Shown here piece after piece: positions 15,013-22,078 of a stretch of DNA of 30,953 nt. Each line of letters begins with the position of its first letter. The first letter of the stretch is position 1. The translations under genes were made by a program, and so were the position numbers. The DNA lies in IMG/VR virus record IMGVR_UViG_3300027849_000039, positions 1-30,953 of that record; one strand, given 5' to 3'. Origin of the DNA: a virus. Under the pieces are notes generated by a model. It saw only the letters and a list, made by a program, of their open reading frames with translations, did not search any database and was not told where the DNA came from.

Positions 15013-16308
15013 TTATCCTCCGTATTTTATGATACCCATTAGCTGGTTGATTGCTGCAAAAGTACCTGTTAATTTCATTGTTTTTCCTTTATATACAAAT
15101 ACAATACCTTCGGTTGGAATAATTGATTCAACACCTCCGATTCGATCTAATCTTTCTAACTCTGAAATTACTTTATTAACTTGAGCAACTTCTCCACCCT
15201 TTTTAATTTTGTCAGCTTCAGTTCTAATTTGATTATGTAGTCTTTGCATTTCAGCGTCTGGATTAGCTGCAACAAAATTACTTGCATTTTTAAGAATGAT
15301 AGATCCTAGTTCTAAGAAAAGGTCTTCAAACGGTCTAATGTTTTCTTTTTGTTTTACTTTAATATCTTCTTTATCAAATTTCTTTATAGCGGCTGCTTCG
15401 TCTTTACCAATCTCTTTTGCAAGTGATCTCATATTTAACGTCTTTTTGTCTCCGTACGCCCATCTTAATAATAAACCTTCTTTATAGTCTTGTTGTAAAT
15501 CTGGAAAACTTGTATCGATTGTTTCTCTCCACCACATTTCGTGATATTTAGAAACTTGATCAGAGTCTGCTAATTTATATTTGTTCTTTAGATCTTCTAC
15601 TTTCTTAATAAATTTAGCTTTGTTCTTTTCAAAATCTAAATCTTTTCCTAATTTAATAATTTGTGGTGGGATAACTGTAAATGTTTTACCAACATTAATT
15701 TTAAGATCTTTCATTGCTTTCGCTATTGATCTTGCTGGTTTGTTATCATCTCCTATAATGTTTCCTTCTCCATCTGTTTTCTTAATACCATGAAATTGGA
15801 TAACATCACGGTCATAATAAATTACATTTGGATTCTTAGAGTAAATTAACTCCATGTTCATCCAGTTTTTACCATTATCAAAAACTTCTAAATCTTTAGA
15901 GGATAATTTATTTAACGAGTTTGCTAAGTCTTCTGCTGCGAATTGAAAAGTATCTTGTACTAATTTACTTGGATGTCCTTCGAATTTTTGACTAAACGTA
16001 GCAAGATCCATTGGATTCTTTAATTCACCTTTATTTCTAGCGAATTTAACCTCTCCATCTTGTACTGTTGCAAATACGTTTTGGCCATCTGTTTTTTCAG
16101 TTGCTTCTTCCTCAAAGTTTAGTTCACCTTGTAAACCTGCCTCGATAATTTTCTTAAAATCTCCGAATGTTAAATCTTTCTCATCAAATGGATGGGACAT
16201 GTGTCCTGCTGCTCCACCTTCTAAAATTAATTGAGAATCATTAGATTCTAATAAGTCTTGATTTGCCCTTTCTACTAAAAAGCTTTGGAATGATAATAGT
16301 TTTTTCAT
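15013..16308 (-). CDS. Head-targeted ATP-dependent ligase-like nucleotidyltransferase (431 aa)
   Basis: The tag MKKLLSFQSFLVE is followed by a second possible site, LILE|G (E30). The body has the covalent nucleotidyltransferase motifs in order: TEKTDGQNVFATV (motif I, nucleophile K72), then RNKGE, then WMNMELIY (motif III, 149-156), then EGIVFVYKGK (motif IV, 400-404) and MKLTG (motif V, K412). This is the arrangement of DNA/RNA ligases and capping enzymes, with a long helical insert between motifs III and IV. The spacing is unusual, so the substrate (nicked RNA, tRNA or DNA) cannot be named. The tag implies that it enters the cell with the DNA. It sits two genes upstream of the second ligase-like protein. 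Confidence 0.82.
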   Translation of the reverse strand: MKKLLSFQSFLVERANQDLLESNDSQLILEGGAAGHMSHPFDEKDLTFGDFKKIIEAGLQGELNFEEEATEKTDGQNVFATVQDGEVKFARNKGELKNPMDLATFSQKFEGHPSKLVQDTFQFAAEDLANSLNKLSSKDLEVFDNGKNWMNMELIYSKNPNVIYYDRDVIQFHGIKKTDGEGNIIGDDNKPARSIAKAMKDLKINVGKTFTVIPPQIIKLGKDLDFEKNKAKFIKKVEDLKNKYKLADSDQVSKYHEMWWRETIDTSFPDLQQDYKEGLLLRWAYGDKKTLNMRSLAKEIGKDEAAAIKKFDKEDIKVKQKENIRPFEDLFLELGSIILKNASNFVAANPDAEMQRLHNQIRTEADKIKKGGEVAQVNKVISELERLDRIGGVESIIPTEGIVFVYKGKTMKLTGTFAAINQLMGIIKYGG

Positions 16309-16312
16309 ATTG

Positions 16313-16615
16313 TTATTTTGACCAAGGATGATTCTTAGCTACCATTTTTTTAAAGTTAATAAGTCCTAAAACATCTCTGTCCTTTAAATCGTGATGTAAT
16401 CTGTAATCATCGTGATTATATCGCCAATGAGCTTCTTTAGAGCCCTTCCTGTGACCATATGTGACATCATCTTTTTTATCGTAAATTATTACGTTATCTG
16501 GGTGAAGGTCCTCGTATGACTCTTTAAACTTGTCAAAGGTATACCCGACAACTTCATTATAGGTCATAAACATTCCTTCACTAACAAATTGTTCGTATAA
16601 TTTAATATGTTTCAT
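16313..16615 (-). CDS. Head-targeted small protein rich in His/Asp (100 aa)
   Basis: The tag MKHIKLYEQFVSE has a predicted cut after E13. The body contains NVIIYDKKDDVTYGHRKGSK and AHWRYNHDDYRLHHDLKDRD. This concentration of His and Asp could bind a metal, but no nuclease motif is clear. I do not recognise it. Confidence 0.75.
   Translation of the reverse strand: MKHIKLYEQFVSEGMFMTYNEVVGYTFDKFKESYEDLHPDNVIIYDKKDDVTYGHRKGSKEAHWRYNHDDYRLHHDLKDRDVLGLINFKKMVAKNHPWSK
16577..16615 (-). repeat. Diverged head-targeting-tag repeat
   Basis: It encodes MKHIKLYEQFVSE. It is more diverged at the DNA level than the five close copies but alignable over all 39 bases. Confidence 0.6.
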
Positions 16616-16618
16616 CGT

Positions 16619-16939
16619 TTAATAGTTTTTATGTCCTCCGTTAATTCTTGCAATCTCATCGTATTCACTTCTTGAAAGATTAGATGAGTCTCCTGAAATA
16701 CTAATACCAGAACTTCCACCATAGGTCATTCCAGCTTTAGTTAATTTTTGATCAATGTCATCTACAATTTTGTCAGGTGCATCATAACCTACGACAATAT
16801 CGATTTCATTCCATTTAGTAACTAACATAATTGTAAATGGATATTTTGATTTACTTAATATTTTAACTACTTTGTCAAAATACTTTTTATCTACCTTTGC
16901 TTCGTTTACAAATTGTTCAAATAATTGTACGTGTTTCAT
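16619..16939 (-). CDS. Head-targeted small protein (106 aa)
   Basis: The tag MKHVQLFEQFVNE is followed by AKVDKKYFDKVVKILSKSKY and an alpha/beta body of about 93 residues. YPFTIMLVTKWNEIDIVVGY reads as two strands, followed by the helix DKIVDDIDQKLTKAGM. The predicted cut is after E13. I recognise no family. Confidence 0.75.
   Translation of the reverse strand: MKHVQLFEQFVNEAKVDKKYFDKVVKILSKSKYPFTIMLVTKWNEIDIVVGYDAPDKIVDDIDQKLTKAGMTYGGSSGISISGDSSNLSRSEYDEIARINGGHKNY
16901..16939 (-). repeat. 39-bp head-targeting-tag repeat, copy 4 (reference copy)
   Basis: It encodes MKHVQLFEQFVNE. It differs by one base from 17904-17942 and by two bases each from 6828-6866 and 7386-7424. Confidence 0.85.
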
Positions 16940-16943
16940 CGTG

Positions 16944-17594
16944 TTAAAATTTATTCATTATATCCATTAGTTGTTCAGAATTACCTAATTGGTAAGAACT
17001 ATTAACTAGTCCAATAGTGTCATAATTTGTACCCGTACTATGTTCAAACATTACTCCACCGTCTGAAGAATTGTATTGATCTAATACAAACAGAAGTTCG
17101 TAAATTTCTTGGAACATTTTATCTTTGATTTTACTATCGATTCCACTACCACATGTTACTGCTACTAAGAAATCTCTTCTACCACCCGGATTAAAGTTTG
17201 CTCTACCTTGAATTTCTCCACCAACAGTGGAACTCATTGTACCAGACCATCCGCCAGCAGCACCCGTTGAAGATTGATCAACTTCATATTTCTTATATTT
17301 CTTAATTACCTTAGAAATATTCTCTGCTAATTTAACAGAATTTCTTCCTATGAATATATCATAATCTTCTTGTTTATCATCACCCTGAACCATTAAAGGT
17401 TCCTTATAGCTAGGTAATTTACCAGACTTAAGAGATGCTTCAACTTTTGATAATATTTTTTCATAGCTTTTTCCCCATTTTTCAACAGCGATCTTTGCGA
17501 TTCTAACTTTATCTTCTAATTTAGCTTTAATACCTTTTTTATCAAAAGATACTGCTTCGTTAATAAAAGATTCGAATAATTTTACGTGTTTCAT
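16944..17594 (-). CDS. Head-targeted protein of unknown function (216 aa)
   Basis: The tag MKHVKLFESFINE has a cut predicted after E13. The body starts AVSFDKKGIKAKLEDKVRIA and has a Gly/Ser-rich strand region (TGAAGGWSGTMSSTVGGE, GRANFNPGGRRDFLVAVTCG). A helical segment, KIKDKMFQEIYELLFVLDQY, follows. I do not recognise it. It belongs to the tagged run in which genes are separated by 4-15 bases. Confidence 0.75.
   Translation of the reverse strand: MKHVKLFESFINEAVSFDKKGIKAKLEDKVRIAKIAVEKWGKSYEKILSKVEASLKSGKLPSYKEPLMVQGDDKQEDYDIFIGRNSVKLAENISKVIKKYKKYEVDQSSTGAAGGWSGTMSSTVGGEIQGRANFNPGGRRDFLVAVTCGSGIDSKIKDKMFQEIYELLFVLDQYNSSDGGVMFEHSTGTNYDTIGLVNSSYQLGNSEQLMDIMNKF
17556..17594 (-). repeat. Diverged head-targeting-tag repeat
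   Basis: It encodes MKHVKLFESFINE. The start-proximal half is nearly identical to the other copies (TTTTACGTGTTTCAT on the plus strand). Confidence 0.6.
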
Positions 17595-17609
17595 TTTTTA
17601 TTATTTTAT

Positions 17610-18455
17610 TTATGATATGTCCATTGCGTCGTCATGGTCGCATACAATGCCTTTTTTAGCTATTTGTTTACATAAAGCGTCTAGCTGATTAGTGTCATAA
17701 TTACCTGGAACTTTATCAGTAATTTTAATAGATTTTAAGAAAGCTTGTACTTCGTCTAATCCGAATTTAACTTTATGGCTTACATTTGACGTTTTTGCAA
17801 CATCATATAAATAAGCTCCATAAAACCTACCACGTTGTTCTGTATATGTAAAATTAATTCCTTTTACTTTGAAAGGTTCATTTTGTGCAGAAATTGCCTT
17901 TGCTTCGCTTACAAATTGTTCAAATAATTGTACGTGTTTCATTATATATTCACTTTTTTCTATTTTATTATATATCTCACTCATACTCAACATATCTTTA
18001 ATACTATTGATAAATACATCAGCAGGAACTCTATGTCCTCCATCATATACTGCATGATTAAAAGATACTTTATTGTCTTTAAAGTATTTTCTTACCTCTC
18101 TCCCACTAACGACTGAATCGCTCTTGCCAAATCTTATTTCTATTTTAGTCTTTTTTAAATCAGAATCATCTACTACTGGATCGAATGTTCTGTTAATTAC
18201 CGCTGGATTAAATAACAATACTGGGATTGAAAGTTTGCTTCCAATTAAATAAGAAACATATCCTCCCATTGAAGATCCTACAATAAGATCTGGATTTAAT
18301 GATTTAATATCTTTGTATAATTTATCAAAAGTATTATCATCCCTATAGTTTATTGATGGCATGTAAGCCTTGTCAAAGTTTTTGTTTAAAAATATAATCT
18401 TTGGGTCTTTTTGATCAATACTAGATTCTAAACCATGTAAATACGCTATCTTCAT
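17610..18455 (-). CDS. Alpha/beta hydrolase fused in frame to a head-targeted cargo module (281 aa)
   Basis: Residues 1 to about 160 form a small YcfP/YqiA-like alpha/beta hydrolase. It has LHGLESS near the start, the nucleophile motif GSSMGG (S62), an acidic residue in FGKSDSVVS and a His in DGGHRV (H141). At residue 172 (base 17942) a complete tag, MKHVQLFEQFVSEAK, begins in frame with no stop between, followed by 97 residues of unknown type. This could be a true fusion, or the tag Met could be a second start giving a 110-residue head protein. The hydrolase itself has no N-terminal tag, so its delivery in the virion is uncertain. The substrate is unknown. The upstream gap holds a terminator. 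Confidence 0.8.
   Translation of the reverse strand: MKIAYLHGLESSIDQKDPKIIFLNKNFDKAYMPSINYRDDNTFDKLYKDIKSLNPDLIVGSSMGGYVSYLIGSKLSIPVLLFNPAVINRTFDPVVDDSDLKKTKIEIRFGKSDSVVSGREVRKYFKDNKVSFNHAVYDGGHRVPADVFINSIKDMLSMSEIYNKIEKSEYIMKHVQLFEQFVSEAKAISAQNEPFKVKGINFTYTEQRGRFYGAYLYDVAKTSNVSHKVKFGLDEVQAFLKSIKITDKVPGNYDTNQLDALCKQIAKKGIVCDHDDAMDIS
17904..17942 (-). repeat. 39-bp head-targeting-tag repeat, copy 5 (internal to a gene)
   Basis: It encodes MKHVQLFEQFVSE and differs from 16901-16939 at a single base. It lies inside the hydrolase reading frame. Confidence 0.85.
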
Positions 18456-18485
18456 CTTTATCTTATTTGTTATATGTAAATATAA

Positions 18486-18521
18486 ACAAAAAAAGTGACA
18501 TAAAAAAATATTACGTCACTT
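18486..18521 (-). terminator. Intrinsic terminator after the 197-aa cargo gene
   Basis: AAGTGAC at 18493-18499 pairs with GTCACTT at 18515-18521. On the minus strand the hairpin is followed by a seven-base U-run. The flanking bases 18476-18498 are identical to 3989-4011. Confidence 0.65.
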
Positions 18522-18534
18522 ATTTTAATTTATT

Positions 18535-19128
18535 TTAAATTTTAGGTCTTCCTAATAGTATTTTATCGTGCATTTTACCGCCTAACTTCCTAGAATACCA
18601 ACCAGTACCTGGCTCTCCTTCTTTAAGACCGATCCAATCTACTTTTTTACCTAGTACTTTTTCAACAGTATCTAGATCTGAAACTACAGGTACACTATAT
18701 GAATCTAATAAGATCTCTGCGATTTTACCTGAAACTTCAATATAAAATCCTAATTTATTAAGATCCCTACCTCGAGCTGCTATGTATTCTCTCTTTGCTG
18801 GTGAACTTCCATCATGACCAACTCCAGAATACTTTACACCAAACTTAGTTTTTTTACCAAACATAACCATGTCGAAATCTTGATCTCCGTGAATATCAAG
18901 TCCTTCCCAGTAGTTCCAATCTGGATCTGCAAAAACGTCTTCCGGGGATTTAATCTTAGCATGTCCTCCTATTACAGAGTATGCTGTTGAAATTAAATCA
19001 AAGAATTCTCCTGCAAGTTCTGGATATTTTTTATGATTAAATTGTGTAATCTTGCCTCTTTTTGGTTTAATTAACTCACCACTAGTTGCTTCACTAATAA
19101 ACTCTTCAAATAATTTTACTGGCTTCAT
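18535..19128 (-). CDS. Head-targeted protein of unknown function (197 aa)
   Basis: The tag MKPVKLFEEFISE has a predicted cut after E13. The body includes GGHAKIKSPEDVFADPDWNY, then DFDMVMFGKKTKFGVKYSGV, then REYIAARGRDLNKLGFYIEV and VSDLDTVEKVLGKKVDWIGL. The alternating strands and helices suggest an alpha/beta enzyme, but I cannot name a family. It is co-transcribed with the ATP-grasp gene six bases upstream and ends at a terminator. Confidence 0.75.
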   Translation of the reverse strand: MKPVKLFEEFISEATSGELIKPKRGKITQFNHKKYPELAGEFFDLISTAYSVIGGHAKIKSPEDVFADPDWNYWEGLDIHGDQDFDMVMFGKKTKFGVKYSGVGHDGSSPAKREYIAARGRDLNKLGFYIEVSGKIAEILLDSYSVPVVSDLDTVEKVLGKKVDWIGLKEGEPGTGWYSRKLGGKMHDKILLGRPKI

Positions 19129-19134
19129 ATCTAT

Positions 19135-20169
19135 TTATTGTATCGACATAGGTGCAAGGCTCGATTTGAATTCCTTTGGATATTCTTTAGCCATAAAAGC
19201 CCTATGTTCGTTTGCTATTTCTAATAATTCTTTTTCGCATTCTTCTGGAATATTAATATCGTGAGCCATTTTAATAAATGTCTTATATATCACATGGAAC
19301 ATTGATGGTCCTATACCAGGGGCTCCGTTCACTTCAGGTACCCACATCACACCTTTTTTATCTAACATTAAATCAATGTTATAAAAATCTAAGTTAACCT
19401 CTGAGCTTAATTCATCAATCATCTTTAAGATTTGGTCAGTGTATTCGAACTTTTCAATATCTTGATCAATGTATATTAAATCAATCTTATCATCAGCATC
19501 TTTTTTACCAACCGACATGTCGTTATTTGTGTTTGTTATTCTTTCTGCAATATGGATTAATTCTCCATCCATAATAAATGCTCTGAATTCTCTATCTAAT
19601 TCTTTAGCCTCTTGCCAAATATCAAATTCCATATCTGATTTTTGAGCTTCTTCATAAGTATCAAACTTTTCAATTCCCTGTGCACTAAATCCAGCAGCTG
19701 GCTTTGCAATGATAGGTAATTCTAACTTTTCAATATCTTCTAGATTATATACAGTATTTGGAACTGAATCCATATTTTCTGCAAATGCTTTATAGAATAA
19801 TTTCTTATCTGCACTGATCTGAAGATCTTCTACTGTATTAAAAGTAGTAGCTTTCATATCTCTGTGAAAGTTATGCTGAGTTGATGAAAAGTTAAGTAAT
19901 GGAACATCATATCTTATTTTATTATGCTTTCTATTATGAGGTATTAAAACCCCTTCTTTAGAATGATCTTGTTCATAATATCCATCAGTTCCGTCAATTA
20001 ATACAAGGTGTAGATATTTTTCATATATAACCTCCATTAGTTTTTTAGTAACTGGCTCTTTTTTTGATGTTAGGCCTATAGTTCCTCTTAATGCAATTTG
20101 TAATTGTGGAATCTGATCTTCAACAAACCTTTCATTAATAAACTGTTCAAATAACTTTATGTGTTTCAT
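19135..20169 (-). CDS. Head-targeted ATP-grasp enzyme (344 aa)
   Basis: The tag MKHIKLFEQFINE precedes an ATP-grasp ligase body. ELPIIAKPAAGFSAQGIEKF holds the ATP-binding Lys (K156) and a small flexible loop. FDIWQEAKELDREFRAFIMD is the adenine-side region. DFYNIDLMLD and WVPEVNGAPGIG carry the Mg ligands (D266, E279, N281). The fold joins a carboxylate to an amine or thiol through an acyl phosphate. RimK-like modification of a host protein is one possible role, but the acceptor cannot be read from the sequence. An ATP-grasp enzyme carrying a capsid tag is unusual. Confidence 0.85.
   Translation of the reverse strand: MKHIKLFEQFINERFVEDQIPQLQIALRGTIGLTSKKEPVTKKLMEVIYEKYLHLVLIDGTDGYYEQDHSKEGVLIPHNRKHNKIRYDVPLLNFSSTQHNFHRDMKATTFNTVEDLQISADKKLFYKAFAENMDSVPNTVYNLEDIEKLELPIIAKPAAGFSAQGIEKFDTYEEAQKSDMEFDIWQEAKELDREFRAFIMDGELIHIAERITNTNNDMSVGKKDADDKIDLIYIDQDIEKFEYTDQILKMIDELSSEVNLDFYNIDLMLDKKGVMWVPEVNGAPGIGPSMFHVIYKTFIKMAHDINIPEECEKELLEIANEHRAFMAKEYPKEFKSSLAPMSIQ
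20131..20169 (-). repeat. Diverged head-targeting-tag repeat
   Basis: It encodes MKHIKLFEQFINE. It is clearly related to the 39-bp set but with more third-position changes. Confidence 0.6.
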
Positions 20170-20183
20170 ATCTATTTAATCAA

Positions 20184-20212
20184 GAAACGACCCGGAAATA
20201 CCAGGTCGTTCT
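20184..20212 (-). terminator. Hairpin after the 603-aa polyprotein gene
   Basis: AACGACC at 20186-20192 pairs with GGTCGTT at 20204-20210, with two further pairs inside a mismatch. A GC-rich stem in AT-rich sequence right after a stop codon fits a terminator, although the U-run is imperfect. Confidence 0.55.
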
Positions 20213-20223
20213 TTTATTGTTTT

Positions 20224-22035
20224 TTAATTATTTGCTTCTTCAACCTTATAAGTTTTTCCGTCAAATTCAAATTCTTTATCTCCAGCTTCTTTAGCCTTTC
20301 TAACTGCATCTCCGAAAGCATTACCTTCTTCAACTTCTTCAACTTCTTCAGTAACTACCTCTTCTGATAATGAATCTTCATTAATTGTTACTGGGTAAGT
20401 TTTACCGTTAAATTCAAATTCTTCTAAATCTTCTTCAATTGCTTTAGCTCTTGCTCCTAGAAATGCATTACGCTCTTCTAATTTAGTAGCTTCATCAGAA
20501 ACTGTAATAGATTCAACTTCATTTGATTCGTTTATTTTAGAATCTAAATCAACTCTAACATCTTCACCTTCAAAAGTTTGGTTAAATTTGTTAATTGCTG
20601 CTTGTCCCATTGCCTCTTGTTTGATCTGCTCTAAATAAAGTGCAGTACCTTCAACAATACCAATACCTGACCATCCAGCTGCATTTGCAATATCTGAATA
20701 ATATTTGTCTAAGATTGATTTAATAGTGGCAGGTCCTATCTTAATAAAGTGTCCACCTAATCCATTCATTTTAATTTCTAAAGGCTTAATGTTTCCTTTA
20801 ATCATTTTAGAAACTGCATCCGCTTCTCTGTGAAAGTTTGCATCTCCCATTGCTTCAAACGTTAAATACTTAATACATCCTAAAATAGATTCAGTAGACA
20901 TAGCTCCTAAATCTACTAATACTTTATTAAATATTTTATTATATGCCGTTACGACTTTTTTAGCGTCTCTTTTACCTTCAACTTTAATAGCTTCATTAAC
21001 TACTGATTCTTTAATACCAAATTCTTTAGATAACATAGTTTGTACGTCTCCAACGTTTGCACCAGAGATTTCCATACCTTCCGTGTCGTTTGCTGCGAAA
21101 TCTTCAGGTTGAGCGTATACAAATTTAAGTAATAAATCTTCAACGTCGTTTATGTCTTTCTTGTTTTTCTTGTAAACATCTTTTAATTCTTTCATAGTAA
21201 CTGAAAGACCTAAGGCACCGTGTTCATCAGAATCAATATCTAATTGAAATAATTCTTTAGCTTCAGTAACTACAGATTCTTTAACAAATATTGCTTCTTT
21301 ATCACTATATCCGGGTTCTAATGAAAGTCCGTGTTTTTTCATTAATGACTTGTATTTATCAACATTATTAATAAATTCAATAGCAACGTCATCCATATCG
21401 CTTGGATCCGTATTTAAAAATCCTGTATAGTCATTATGTTTTTTATCAAATTGATAGTCTTTGGAAATCATTGATAAGAATGCATTAACTTCTGATTTAC
21501 CCTCAGTAACTAATGATTCTCCTATTCTATTATATAGATGAACATAGTTGCTTCCTTTTTCAGAGTAAACTGATTTTATTGAAAATTCTTTTTGTGCTTT
21601 AGTGTAATATGCTTTAAAGAATAAGTTGTTGTCTAATTCTCCAAAGAAATGATCTGATTTACCAGTAAAGAATTCTGCATTTGGATAAAGCTCTAAAACT
21701 TCTTCCCTTGTTTTAGCGTTTAAAACATCTTTGTTAAAGTCTTTTACAAATTTAGCTTCATCGACTTGTTGCTCTTCTTCATCACTAACTTCCGGTAGAT
21801 TTTCTTCAGTTTCTTCTTCAGAAATTTCTCCAAACAGTTGTGAAATTATTGCTGTTTTTTGTTCTTCTTCTAATCCTTCGAATGAAGTGATTTCCATTGA
21901 ATCTAATATAGATGCAATTTTTGTAGATAATTCCGATCTTTTAGCGTTATTCTCTACTGCTAATTTAATTACCGCCTCATGCGCTAATACATCAGAGAAA
22001 GATCTAAAAGATTTAATTTTGTTCATTTCTGCCAT
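20224..22035 (-). CDS. Head-cargo polyprotein with repeated protease sites (603 aa)
   Basis: I chose the ATG at 22035 (MAEMNKIKSFRSFSDVLAHE) over one at 22152, which lies inside the UvsW gene. The N-terminus is tag-like. Predicted cuts follow QQVDE (E93), ESLVTE (E178), ESVVTE (E258), ESVVNE (E348) and SKINE (E503), with a weaker one in VVTE (E563). The modules are about 80-155 residues long. The largest (349-503) includes NANFHREADAV-like helical sequence and KMNGLGGHFIKIGPATIKSI. The C-terminus carries two copies of a NAF...EFEF(N/D)GKTY element. No enzyme is recognised. Acidic, helix-rich parts could also act as prohead core. A hairpin follows the stop. Confidence 0.82.
   Translation of the reverse strand: MAEMNKIKSFRSFSDVLAHEAVIKLAVENNAKRSELSTKIASILDSMEITSFEGLEEEQKTAIISQLFGEISEEETEENLPEVSDEEEQQVDEAKFVKDFNKDVLNAKTREEVLELYPNAEFFTGKSDHFFGELDNNLFFKAYYTKAQKEFSIKSVYSEKGSNYVHLYNRIGESLVTEGKSEVNAFLSMISKDYQFDKKHNDYTGFLNTDPSDMDDVAIEFINNVDKYKSLMKKHGLSLEPGYSDKEAIFVKESVVTEAKELFQLDIDSDEHGALGLSVTMKELKDVYKKNKKDINDVEDLLLKFVYAQPEDFAANDTEGMEISGANVGDVQTMLSKEFGIKESVVNEAIKVEGKRDAKKVVTAYNKIFNKVLVDLGAMSTESILGCIKYLTFEAMGDANFHREADAVSKMIKGNIKPLEIKMNGLGGHFIKIGPATIKSILDKYYSDIANAAGWSGIGIVEGTALYLEQIKQEAMGQAAINKFNQTFEGEDVRVDLDSKINESNEVESITVSDEATKLEERNAFLGARAKAIEEDLEEFEFNGKTYPVTINEDSLSEEVVTEEVEEVEEGNAFGDAVRKAKEAGDKEFEFDGKTYKVEEANN
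20236..20325 (-). repeat. C-terminal NAF-EFEFDGKTY element, copy 2
   Basis: NAFGDAVRKAKEAGDKEFEF followed by DGKTYKV at the end of the polyprotein. It parallels the element at 20383-20472. Confidence 0.65.
20383..20472 (-). repeat. C-terminal NAF-EFEFNGKTY element, copy 1
   Basis: NAFLGARAKAIEEDLEEFEF followed by NGKTYPV. The two copies share NAF, RxA, EFEF and GKTYxV and are separated by an acidic linker with a possible VVTE site. Confidence 0.65.
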
Positions 22036-22078
22036 TTTTAATAAATTTATTTTATGTTTTACATGTTTAATATATATC

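Noticed and set aside
6553-20169. CRISPR-like array suggested by repeated 39-bp units
   Set aside because: The repeats are 270 bases to several kilobases apart, always encode the start of a protein in frame, and have no spacer pattern.
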